DNA of 64,000 nucleotides from contig JAUJMY010000011.1 of NCBI GenBank assembly GCA_030446625.1, forward strand, positions 29,474 to 93,473. Reading direction: 5' to 3'. The notes under the pieces are model-generated. The model was not told the DNA's origin. It searched no databases and saw only the letters and a list, made by a program, of their open reading frames with translations. Below, one piece after another: positions 9,338-15,568 of this stretch (its first letter is position 1; every line of letters starts with the position of its first letter). The DNA is from Gaiellaceae bacterium (GTDB lineage Bacteria; Actinomycetota; Thermoleophilia; Gaiellales; Gaiellaceae). Made by a program: the position numbers and the translations under genes.

Positions 9338-10302
9338 GTCACGCGTGCGAGCGCGCGCTCGAGGCGCTGCGGGCGGTGGAGGAGCGGCTCGAGCAGGTCT
9401 CCGCGGCGCTCGACGCGCTCGAGCACCGCGCGCATGCCGAGACGGCGCGGATCGAGGCGCCTCTCGAGCTCCTCCCAGCCGAGCGGCGTCGAGACCGGTG
9501 CGCCGGGCCGCGGCCGGACGGAGTAGGCCGAGGCGATCGTCATCCCGTGGCCGTTCATCTTCGTGTCCACGAAGACGCCGCGCCGTCGCCCCGGGTTGCG
9601 CTCGGTCGTCACGAGCCGGGGGTTCGTCCGCGCGAGCGCATTCGCGACGATCTCGCTGAACTCGCGCGTCTGCGCGTAGGTGTAGCGCCGCGCGACCGGG
9701 ACCAGCACGTGCAGGCCCTCGCCCCCGCTCGTCTTGACGAAGCTCTCGAGCTGCAGCGCCTCGAGCGCGTCGCGCACGAGCAGCCCGGCGCGCGCGACGT
9801 CGCGGAACGCGGCCCCGGCCGCCGCGTCGAGGTCGAAGAGGACGTAGTCCGGGTGCTGCGCGCTCCGGCAGCGCGAGTACCAGAGGTGCATGTCGACGCA
9901 CCCGAAGTCGACCATCCAGAGGAGCGCGAGTACGTCGTTCACGAGCGGGTAGTCGACCGTCTGTCGCTCCTCGTGCCGCCGCGACTTCGCCGGGAGCGGG
10001 CAGATCGGGATCCACCGGGGCAGCGAGTCGGGCGCGTCCTTGATCCAGAAGCAGGGGCCGCGCGGCCCGTTCGGGTAGCGCTTCAACGTGAACGGGCGGT
10101 CTTTCAGGTGGGTCAGGATCACCGGCGCGATCGCGCGGTAGTAGTCGACGACGTCGCGCTTGCGCAGCCCGGCCTCGCGCCACCACACCTGGTCGAGCCG
10201 CGTCAGCTCGACGACGCGGCGGCCGCGGCGCACGACCGCCTCGCGCGGACCCGTCTCGAGGAGCTCGAGCACGCCCGACAGCTTCCCCGACGCGCCGTAC
10301 AC
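9334..10302 (-). CDS. ligD: LigD-type NHEJ primase-polymerase domain protein
   Basis: This is a stand-alone archaeo-eukaryotic-primase-fold polymerase of the LigD PolDom type, 322 residues long. In non-homologous end joining such enzymes fill gaps and add ribonucleotides at break ends. The metal-binding pair is D157/D159 in YVLFDLDA. The SGGEGLHVLVPV strand, the ERNPGRRRG loop and the VYSVR-like TIASAYSVRPRPGAPV segment are typical. No ATP-dependent ligase, nuclease domain or Ku gene is fused to it or present in the window, so partners must be encoded elsewhere. The start is GTG at 10302, just beside the promoter of the divergent tRNA-Pro gene. It is coupled to the downstream EamA gene. Confidence 0.88.
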   Translation of the reverse strand: MYGASGKLSGVLELLETGPREAVVRRGRRVVELTRLDQVWWREAGLRKRDVVDYYRAIAPVILTHLKDRPFTLKRYPNGPRGPCFWIKDAPDSLPRWIPICPLPAKSRRHEERQTVDYPLVNDVLALLWMVDFGCVDMHLWYSRCRSAQHPDYVLFDLDAAAGAAFRDVARAGLLVRDALEALQLESFVKTSGGEGLHVLVPVARRYTYAQTREFSEIVANALARTNPRLVTTERNPGRRRGVFVDTKMNGHGMTIASAYSVRPRPGAPVSTPLGWEELERRLDPRRLGMRAVLERVERRGDLLEPLLHRPQRLERALARVT

Positions 10303-10303
10303 T
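10298..10303 (+). promoter_or_regulatory. -10 element of tRNA-Pro
   Basis: TACACT matches the TAnnnT -10 consensus and ends 8 nt before the mature tRNA-Pro, the expected distance for transcription start at or just before the tRNA. No clear -35 box is seen. Confidence 0.5.
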
Positions 10304-10311
10304 GATCGCGA

Positions 10312-10385
10312 CGGGACGTGGCGCAGCCTGGTAGCGCACTCGCTTTGGGAGCGAGGGGTCGCCAGTTCGAATCTGGCCGTCCCGA
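10312..10385 (+). tRNA. tRNA-Pro(TGG)
   Basis: A full cloverleaf is visible: acceptor CGGGACG pairs with CGTCCCG, D-arm GCGCAGCCTGGTAGCGC, anticodon stem CTCGC/GCGAG with loop TTTGGGA (anticodon TGG), and T-arm GCCAG-TTCGAAT-CTGGC. The discriminator is A and the CCA tail is not encoded. Confidence 0.96.
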
Positions 10386-10386
10386 C

Positions 10387-11151
10387 CTACTGGGGCTGCG
10401 CCGCCTCGAGCGCGCCCCCCCGCTCCTCGTTGCGGATGAAGCGCAGGAAGAAGACGAGGAACGCGGCGAAGAAGAGCAGCGCTTCCTCGAAGCTCATCGT
10501 GATCCCGGCGATCTGCTGGTCGGCCAGCGGCGAGAGCGCGAAGGCGCGCGGGCCCTCCGCGTAGTACCCGTACACGGGCTGGGGCAGGAGCGCGAGCAGG
10601 AGCCCGAGCGGGCTCGAGAGGACGAACGCGCCCACGACGTACACCGAGCGCAGCGCGTCGCCGAGCCGCCACGGCTCGTCGTGCAGCACGGGCCACCAGA
10701 GGAGGATCCCGGTCGCGACGTACGACGCGTGCTCGAGGTGGAGGAGCGCCGGGTTCTCGAGCGCCGCGTCGTAGGCGCGCGGGAGGTGCCAGGCGAAGTA
10801 GTTGCCGAGCCAGAGCGGCAGCGCGACGAGCGGGAACGTCAGCAAGCGCAGCGGCCGCGGGCGCGCGAGTCGCGCGGCGAGCGCGGGCGGGAGCCCGAGG
10901 ACGAGGAGCGCCGGCGCCCACTCCGCGAGGACGACGTTCTGGAGCAGGTGCGCCCAGAGCAGGTGGTACGTCAGCGAGTCGAGGGGCGTGACGGCGGTGC
11001 CGACGAGCAGGGCGACGCCGCCTGCGAAGCACGCCATCCTCCAGCCTGGCGCACGGAAGCGGCGGAGGGCGACGAGGTAGGCGGCGGCGAGGAGCGCGAC
11101 CGCGGCGAGCACCTCCGGGTGCCCGTTCCACGCGTACGGGTCGGGACGCAT
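10387..11151 (-). CDS. ctaG: Cytochrome c oxidase assembly protein, CtaG (caa3-type)
   Basis: This is a 254-residue polytopic membrane protein of the CtaG_Caa3 family, needed for assembly of caa3-type cytochrome oxidase in Bacillus relatives. It has about seven membrane helices with the conserved histidine- and tryptophan-rich helices: TYHLLWAHLLQNVVLAEWAP, NYFAWHLPRAYDAALE, LEHASYVATGILLWWPV. The C-terminal segment MSFEEALLFFAAFLVFFLRF also fits the family. It is flanked by tRNA-Pro and tRNA-Gly on the opposite strand, and no oxidase structural genes are close by. The start is ATG at 11151. I am confident about the family and less so about the specific oxidase served. Confidence 0.88.
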   Translation of the reverse strand: MRPDPYAWNGHPEVLAAVALLAAAYLVALRRFRAPGWRMACFAGGVALLVGTAVTPLDSLTYHLLWAHLLQNVVLAEWAPALLVLGLPPALAARLARPRPLRLLTFPLVALPLWLGNYFAWHLPRAYDAALENPALLHLEHASYVATGILLWWPVLHDEPWRLGDALRSVYVVGAFVLSSPLGLLLALLPQPVYGYYAEGPRAFALSPLADQQIAGITMSFEEALLFFAAFLVFFLRFIRNEERGGALEAAQPQ

Positions 11152-11158
11152 TCGAGGC

Positions 11159-11164
11159 TACGCT
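11159..11164 (+). promoter_or_regulatory. -10 element of tRNA-Gly
   Basis: TACGCT fits TAnnnT and ends 8 nt before the mature tRNA-Gly, the same geometry as the tRNA-Pro promoter. Confidence 0.45.
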
Positions 11165-11172
11165 AGTCGCGC

Positions 11173-11243
11173 GCGGGCGTAGCTCAATGGCAGAGCACCA
11201 GGTTTCCACCCTGGGTACGCGAGTTCGATTCTCGCCGCCCGCT
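11173..11243 (+). tRNA. tRNA-Gly(TCC)
   Basis: Acceptor GCGGGCG pairs with CGCCCGC. The anticodon stem CCAGG/CCTGG carries loop TTTCCAC with anticodon TCC. The T-arm is GCGAG-TTCGATT-CTCGC. The discriminator is T and no CCA is encoded. Confidence 0.96.
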
Positions 11244-11278
11244 CTACCGGCGGCGCCCGGAGTGGCTGGACTGACGCG

Positions 11279-11572
11279 CTAGCGGAGCCGGTCCGCGAAC
11301 GGCTCGAGATCGCCCGCCGTCGGCGCGAGGTCTCCAGACTCGAGGCCGGCCACGACCTCGCGCGCGAGCTCCAGCGCCTCGCTCGTCTCGTCCGCGTCGA
11401 GCACGGTGTTCAGCGCGGCGGCGACCTCACCGTCGACGTGCAGCTCGAGCGCGACCGTGTCGAGCTCGCTGCGCTTGATGTACGGGTCGTCGGGGACGCC
11501 GACGCGGACGACCGCCTGCCGCCCGTCCGGCAGCGTCGCGGTCTCCTCGACGGGGCTCGAGCGGAGGCTCAC
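11279..11572 (-). CDS. Small hypothetical acidic protein
   Basis: This 97-residue ORF begins at GTG 11572 (VSLRSSPVEETATLPDGRQ) and is strongly acidic at the C terminus. The frame stays open further upstream, but that part runs antisense to the divergent permease gene and has an arginine- and threonine-rich, non-coding look. The codon pattern and the divergent position 64 nt from the AI-2E-type permease start support a real gene. I see no recognisable domain, signal peptide or membrane segment. Function unknown. Confidence 0.55.
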   Translation of the reverse strand: MSLRSSPVEETATLPDGRQAVVRVGVPDDPYIKRSELDTVALELHVDGEVAAALNTVLDADETSEALELAREVVAGLESGDLAPTAGDLEPFADRLR

Positions 11573-11636
11573 GGCGTGCAGCTTCTCTGGAATCGCCGCC
11601 CGTGAAACGTCCTGCCGCGCCCGTATCGTGGCCGGC

Positions 11637-12734
11637 GTGCCGGAGCGGCTGATCACGATCAGGACGCGCACCGTTCTCAAGATCGTGCTCGCGATCATGG
11701 CCGTCTGGGCCGTCCTGCGCGTCGTCTCGGTCGCGCGCGGCGTGCTGGTGTGGGTCCTGATCGCGCTCTTCCTCGCGCTCGCGCTCAACCCGCTCGTCGA
11801 CCTCCTCCAGCGGCGGGCGATCCGGAGTCGCGGCCTCGCGACCGCCGTCACCTTCGCGATCGTGCTCGCGGGCGTCGCGGCGATCGGCGCGACGTTCATC
11901 CCGACGCTCGTCGACCAGGTCAACAGCTTCGTGCGGCAGCTGCCGAACTACGTCGCGCAGCTGACAGCGGGCGAGGGACGGCTCGGCTTCCTCGAGCGCG
12001 AGTACCGCGTCGTCGCGCGCGTACGCGAGGCGGTCGCGGAGCGCGGCGCGGCCGGGCTCCTCGGTTTCTCGGGCGCCGCGCTCGCGGTCACGAAGGGCGT
12101 GATCAACGTCATCGTGGCCACCGTGACGATCGTCTTCGTCACGTTCTTCATGCTCCTCGAGGGGCGCGCGTGGATCGAGCGCTCCCTGGGGCTGCTCCCC
12201 GTGGGCTCGCGCGAGCGGTGGCGCGCCGTGGGGCGCGACGTCTACCGGACGATCGGCGGCTACGTGACGGGCAACCTGCTGATCAGCCTCGTCGCGGGCG
12301 TCGTCTCGACGCTCGTGCTCCTGCTCGCCGGCGTCCCGTATGCGGTCGCGCTCGGGCTGCTCGTCGCGATCCTCGACCTGATCCCGCTCGCCGGTGCGAC
12401 GCTCGCGGCGGTGATCGTCACGACGGTCGCCTTCCTCGACTCGCTCCAGGCCGGGATCATCGTGCTCGTCTTCTTCGTCGTCTACCAGCAGCTCGAGAAC
12501 CACGTGCTCCAGCCCCTGGTCTACGGGCGGACGGTGCAGCTGTCGCCGCTCGTCGTGCTCGTGGCCGTCCTCGTCGGCGCAGAGCTGGCCGGCGTGCTCG
12601 GCGCGCTCGGGGCAATCCCGATCGCCGGGACGATCCAGGTCTTCCTGCGCGACTGGCTCGCGCACCGGCGTCCGTCCGCGGAGGACGAGGCGCTCGAGGC
12701 GCCGCTCCCGCCGCCCGAGCTCGGCACCGCGTAA
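11637..12734 (+). CDS. AI-2E family transporter (TqsA/YdbI-type permease)
   Basis: This is a polytopic permease of the AI-2 exporter family, about 365 residues. It has the typical layout: paired N-terminal helices (KIVLAIMAVWAVLRVV and VLIALFLALALNPLVD), a soluble loop (VDQVNSFVRQLPNYVAQ...), then a C-terminal block of helices with the conserved YVTGNLLISLVAGVVST and LAILDLIPLAG-like LLVAILDLIPLAGA segments, and the YQQLENHVLQPLVYG signature. The substrate is uncertain, because the family includes Na+/H+ antiporters as well as AI-2 exporters. Start candidates are GTG at 11637 or 11628; the frame is open upstream but overlaps the divergent small gene. A CAP-domain gene follows. Confidence 0.88.
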   Translation: MPERLITIRTRTVLKIVLAIMAVWAVLRVVSVARGVLVWVLIALFLALALNPLVDLLQRRAIRSRGLATAVTFAIVLAGVAAIGATFIPTLVDQVNSFVRQLPNYVAQLTAGEGRLGFLEREYRVVARVREAVAERGAAGLLGFSGAALAVTKGVINVIVATVTIVFVTFFMLLEGRAWIERSLGLLPVGSRERWRAVGRDVYRTIGGYVTGNLLISLVAGVVSTLVLLLAGVPYAVALGLLVAILDLIPLAGATLAAVIVTTVAFLDSLQAGIIVLVFFVVYQQLENHVLQPLVYGRTVQLSPLVVLVAVLVGAELAGVLGALGAIPIAGTIQVFLRDWLAHRRPSAEDEALEAPLPPPELGTA

Positions 12735-12798
12735 GAACACCGCGTAGCAGGCCTTTTCTCGGCCGGAGGGAGATCCTCTCCAGCTACGCGCTAGGTCT

Positions 12799-12830
12799 TC
12801 CGGTCCCGCAAGATGGGCCGGACGGCCTAT
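12799..12830 (+). promoter_or_regulatory. Structured leader with bipartite motif copy 2, upstream of CAP gene
   Basis: The segment TCCGG-T-CCC (12799-12807) can pair with GGG-CCGGA (12815-12822) around a GCAAGAT loop. The 3' side overlaps AAGATGGGCC-N3-CGGCCTAT (12810-12830), the same motif found upstream of ispH. It lies 34 nt before the CAP gene ATG on the coding strand. Further upstream, 12735-12798 holds a GGCC..GGCC inverted repeat. The RNA or operator class is not recognised. Confidence 0.35.
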
Positions 12831-12864
12831 GGCGGCGCCGGCGTTGCGCGCCGATGGATCCAGC

Positions 12865-13401
12865 ATGGTCAGGGGAGCCTCGAAGTTCATCGTCGTCGCC
12901 CTCGTCGTCCTCTCGGCGGCCACGCCCGCCATCGCCGCGCGGTCGCAGCCGGCCGGCGCCACGGTTGCCGTCTCGGCGCTCGAGGCGGGCCTGCTCGCAG
13001 AGGTCAACCAGCTGCGCGCGAAGCACGGCCTCGCGTCGCTGCGCCTCTCGCGCCCGCTCACCGCCGCCGCCGACGCGCACTCGAGGTCGATGACGAGGCG
13101 CGGCTTCTTCGCGCACGAGTCGGCGAACGGGAGCGCGTTCTGGAAGCGGATCCGGAACTACTACGGATCGAAGGGCTACACGCGCTGGTCGGTCGGCGAG
13201 AACCTCGCGTGGCGTTCGCCGTCCACGGACGCCGCCACGACGCTGCAGATGTGGCTCAACAGCCCGCCGCACCGCAAGGTCCTCCTCACGGCGAAGTGGC
13301 GCGAGATCGGCCTCTCGGCGGTCAGCGTCGCGTCGGCTCCGGGCGTGTACAACGGGCTGCCCGTGACGGTCATCACGGCCGACTTCGGCGTCCGCGGCTA
13401 G
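12865..13401 (+). CDS. Secreted CAP-domain protein
   Basis: This is the second CAP/SCP protein of the window. From the ATG at 12865 it is 178 residues with a signal peptide (MVRGASKFIVVALVVLSAAT, then PAIAA) and a mature CAP domain: ADAHSRSMTRRGFFAHES, GENLAWRSP, MWLNSPPHRKVLL and a final ITADFGV strand. I prefer this start over the in-frame ATG at 12829 because it places the signal peptide at the N terminus and leaves the structured leader untranslated. Its relation to the protein at 7872-8341 is clear from shared motifs. Role is probably at the cell surface; substrate unknown. Confidence 0.85.
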   Translation: MVRGASKFIVVALVVLSAATPAIAARSQPAGATVAVSALEAGLLAEVNQLRAKHGLASLRLSRPLTAAADAHSRSMTRRGFFAHESANGSAFWKRIRNYYGSKGYTRWSVGENLAWRSPSTDAATTLQMWLNSPPHRKVLLTAKWREIGLSAVSVASAPGVYNGLPVTVITADFGVRG

Positions 13402-13428
13402 CGCCGCCGAGGCTAGCGCCGCCCGAGG

Positions 13429-13500
13429 CGCGCCCGGCAGGATTCGAACCTGCGACCCACGGCTTAGAAGGCCGTCGCTCTTCCGCTGAGCTACGGGCGC
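13429..13500 (-). tRNA. tRNA-Arg(TCT)
   Basis: Read on the minus strand, acceptor GCGCCCG pairs with CGGGCGC. The anticodon stem ACGGC/GCCGT has loop CTTCTAA, giving anticodon TCT. The T-arm is GCAGG-TTCGAAT-CCTGC. The discriminator is G. Confidence 0.96.
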
Positions 13501-13561
13501 TCGTCGGCAGCGTATCCGCGCCCGACGTTTACGTCGTCCGCGCCCGCGGAACCGCGCGCAG

Positions 13562-14259
13562 ATGGCTGTCCCAGCGGCGATCCTCGACGTCGACGGCACG
13601 CTCGTCGACACGAACTACCACCACACGCTGGCGTGGTACCGCGCGTTCCGCGAGCACGAGATCGTCCTTCCGGTCTGGCGCCTGCACCGGCACGTCGGGA
13701 TGGGCGGTGACAAGTACGTCGTCGCGCTCGCGGGCGACGACGTGGAGCGCGAGCTGGGCGACGTCCTGCGGGAGCGGTGGACGGAGCTCTTCAACGAGAT
13801 GATCGACGACGTCGCGCCGCTCGCCGGCGCGCGCGAGCTGATCGAGGAACTGAAGGAACGCGGCCACAGCGTCGTCCTCGCGAGCTCGTCCGTCGCGGAG
13901 CACCTCGACCGCTTCATCGACAAGCTCGACGTCCGCGAGCTCGCCGACGGCTGGACGATGAAGGACGACGTCGAGGCGAGCAAGCCGGATCCGGATCTCG
14001 TCGAGGCGGCGCTGGCGAAGGCGGGGACGCGCGACGCGGTCATGGTCGGCGACACGCCGTGGGACTGCGAGGCCGCGGGCCGCGTCGGCATCCAGACGAT
14101 CACGGTGATCACGGGCGGCTTCTCGGAGCAGGAGCTGCGGGACGCCGGGGCGGTCGCGGTCTACGAGTCGATGGACGAGCGCGCGAGCGGCTCGACGAGA
14201 CGCCGCTCGGCCGCGACTCCTGGCCGGCGCTATCCTCGGTCTCGTCGCGGTGGCGGTAG
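13562..14259 (+). CDS. HAD-superfamily hydrolase, frameshifted near 14180
   Basis: This is a phosphatase of the haloacid dehalogenase superfamily (phosphoglycolate phosphatase/beta-phosphoglucomutase-like), about 232 residues. Motif I is LDVDGTLVDTN, motif II is VLASSS, the motif III lysine is in ASKPDPD and motif IV is MVGDTPWDCEAA. After VAVYESMDE the frame becomes arginine-rich and runs through two tRNA genes to 14632. Adding one base near 14179-14181 restores a family-like ending (RERLDETPLGRDSWPALSS) with a TAG at 14257-14259, which falls inside the 5' end of tRNA-His. I annotate the corrected end. The natural substrate cannot be told from sequence. Confidence 0.85.
14231..14236 (+). promoter_or_regulatory. 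-10 element of tRNA-His
   Basis: TATCCT fits TAnnnT and ends 12 nt before the tRNA-His 5' end. It lies inside the 3' end of the HAD hydrolase gene. Confidence 0.4.
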
Positions 14260-14322
14260 CTCAGTCGGTAGAGCCCCGGGTTGTGGTCCCGGTGGTCGGG
14301 GGTTCGAGTCCCCTCCGCCACC
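14249..14322 (+). tRNA. tRNA-His(GTG)
   Basis: The coded G-1 (14249) opposes C at 14322, the hallmark of tRNA-His. Acceptor GTGGCGG pairs with CCGCCAC. The anticodon stem CCGGG/CCCGG has loop TTGTGGT with anticodon GTG. The T-arm is GGGGG-TTCGAGT-CCCCT. Confidence 0.95.
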
Positions 14323-14357
14323 CTTCGCCGCGCCGACACGAGCCGCGCGCGGCGCGC

Positions 14358-14429
14358 GGCCCCGTAGCTCAGTGGATAGAGCGGCGGACTTCGAATCCGC
14401 GTGCGGAGGTTCGATCCCTCCCGGGGCCA
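14358..14429 (+). tRNA. tRNA-Arg(TCG)
   Basis: Acceptor GGCCCCG pairs with CGGGGCC. The anticodon stem GCGGA/TCCGC has loop CTTCGAA with anticodon TCG. The T-arm is GGAGG-TTCGATC-CCTCC. The discriminator is A. It follows tRNA-His by 35 nt. Confidence 0.95.
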
Positions 14430-14495
14430 CTCGGGCGCGAGAACGGAGACGGGGCGCCGCGCGCCCCGTCGCCGTTCACCGCCTGGTCGCCGAGC

Positions 14496-14738
14496 TCAGG
14501 CCCGCGTCGGCTTCGCGCTCCGGAAGAGCACGAGCGCGAGGGCGAGGCAAAACGCCCCGGCGAGCCCGATCTGCCACGCGTCCAGGCCGGTCTGCGCGAG
14601 GCCGGTGGTGCCCTCGCCGCCTCCGCGGATGACGTCCTCCTCCGGCCCCTGCGCGAGCGCGAGCGCCGGCAGCGTCAGCGCGACCGTGATGAACGCTGTG
14701 ACCGCGCCGAGCGTCCGGCGCCGCGAGACTCCGATCAT
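14496..14738 (-). CDS. Minimal LAxTG sortase substrate
   Basis: This 80-residue protein consists of a signal peptide (about 1-29, with a LTLPALALA core), a short spacer (QGPEEDVIRGGGEGTTG), an LAQTG pentapeptide at 47-51, a hydrophobic helix and a basic tail (FRSAKPTRA). LAxTG followed by a helix and positive tail is the sorting signal of class E sortases, and a class E sortase gene lies 106 nt away on the other strand. After signal and sortase cleavage only about 20 residues would remain as cargo. A good SD, GGGAGA, precedes the ATG by 4 nt. This is the strongest candidate substrate for the neighbouring enzyme. Confidence 0.8.
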   Translation of the reverse strand: MIGVSRRRTLGAVTAFITVALTLPALALAQGPEEDVIRGGGEGTTGLAQTGLDAWQIGLAGAFCLALALVLFRSAKPTRA

Positions 14739-14844
14739 GATGTCTCCCTTCTCGAAAACGCGAGCACGCAGGCGTTCCCCGCGTCCGCGCCTCTAAACTC
14801 AGCCGTCTGCGCGATGGGCGACGAGCGGTGATGGCAGGCACTCG

Positions 14845-15516
14845 ATGATGCGGCGCCGCCTCGCCGCGCTGCTAGCGGTCGTCGGCGTCCTGTTGATCGT
14901 CGAGGCCGCCCTCGCCATCGTGTGGCAGGAGCCGTTCTCGGCGCTCTACACGAAGCGCGAGCAGGCCGCGCTCGAGGGGGAGCTGGCGCGGCTGGAGCGC
15001 GCGGCGCGCGCGGCGCGCGCGGCGCGCGCAAGCGTCGAGCCGCGGCGGGTCGCTCTCGGCGAGACCGCGACGAAGCGTCTCGGCGCGCTGGCGCGCTCGC
15101 TCCGGCGGGGCGCCGCTCGGGGCCAGCCCGTCGGGCGCCTCGCGATCCCGAAGGTCGGGGCGAGGTTCGTCGTCGTCGCTGGCGTCGATGCGGCGAGCCT
15201 CCGCCGCGCGCCCGGCCACTACCGCTTCACCGGGCTCCCCGGCGAGAACCGCACCGTCGGCATCGCCGGGCACCGGACGACCTACCTCGCGCCGTTCCGC
15301 GACCTCGACGAGCTCAGGCGCGGCGACACGATCACGCTCTCGATGCCGTACGGCCGTTTCCGCTACGCGGTCGAGCGGACGCGAATCGTCTCGCCCGATG
15401 CCGTGTCGGTGCTGCGCACCGTCGGCTACGAGCGCCTCGTGCTGACGGCGTGCCACCCGCCGTTCAGCGACGCCCAGCGCATCGTCGTCTTCGCGCGCCT
15501 CGTCGACCGCACCTGA
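14845..15516 (+). CDS. Class E sortase
   Basis: This is a membrane-anchored cysteine transpeptidase, 223 residues, that attaches LAxTG-bearing proteins to the cell envelope. An N-terminal membrane anchor (LAALLAVVGVLLIVEAALAI) is followed by a charged, alanine/arginine-repeat linker and the sortase fold. The catalytic triad is visible as H143 (GIAGHRTTYLAPF), C203 (LVLTACHPPFS) and R212 (DAQRIVVFARL). The TACHP context and the neighbouring LAxTG protein point to class E. A TAAACT -10-like box at 14794-14799 precedes it; the SD is weak. Two adjacent ATG codons are possible starts; I use the first. Confidence 0.93.
   Translation: MMRRRLAALLAVVGVLLIVEAALAIVWQEPFSALYTKREQAALEGELARLERAARAARAARASVEPRRVALGETATKRLGALARSLRRGAARGQPVGRLAIPKVGARFVVVAGVDAASLRRAPGHYRFTGLPGENRTVGIAGHRTTYLAPFRDLDELRRGDTITLSMPYGRFRYAVERTRIVSPDAVSVLRTVGYERLVLTACHPPFSDAQRIVVFARLVDRT
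14997..15029 (+). repeat. 9-nt tandem repeat inside the sortase gene
   Basis: The unit GCGCGCGGC is repeated 3.7 times and encodes an alanine/arginine (RAA)n stretch in the linker between the membrane anchor and the catalytic domain. Copy number may vary between strains. Confidence 0.7.
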
Positions 15517-15568
15517 TTCCTTACGGATTCCTCAGCCGACGCGAACGAGGCCGGCGCATGCTCGCGCG

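Noticed and set aside
9338..11209. Long minus-strand frame extending upstream of the EamA gene
   Set aside because: It runs through LigD and CtaG genes in another frame; only the EamA-like segment ending at 8411 shows family sequence.
12735..12864. c-di-GMP (GEMM) or c-di-AMP (ydaO) riboswitch before the CAP gene
   Set aside because: Some short pieces resemble GEMM, but conserved core elements are missing; kept only as an unassigned structured leader.
14260..14632. HAD hydrolase extension through tRNA-His and tRNA-Arg
   Set aside because: The translated tRNA sequence is not protein-like and one base restores a normal HAD end at 14259.
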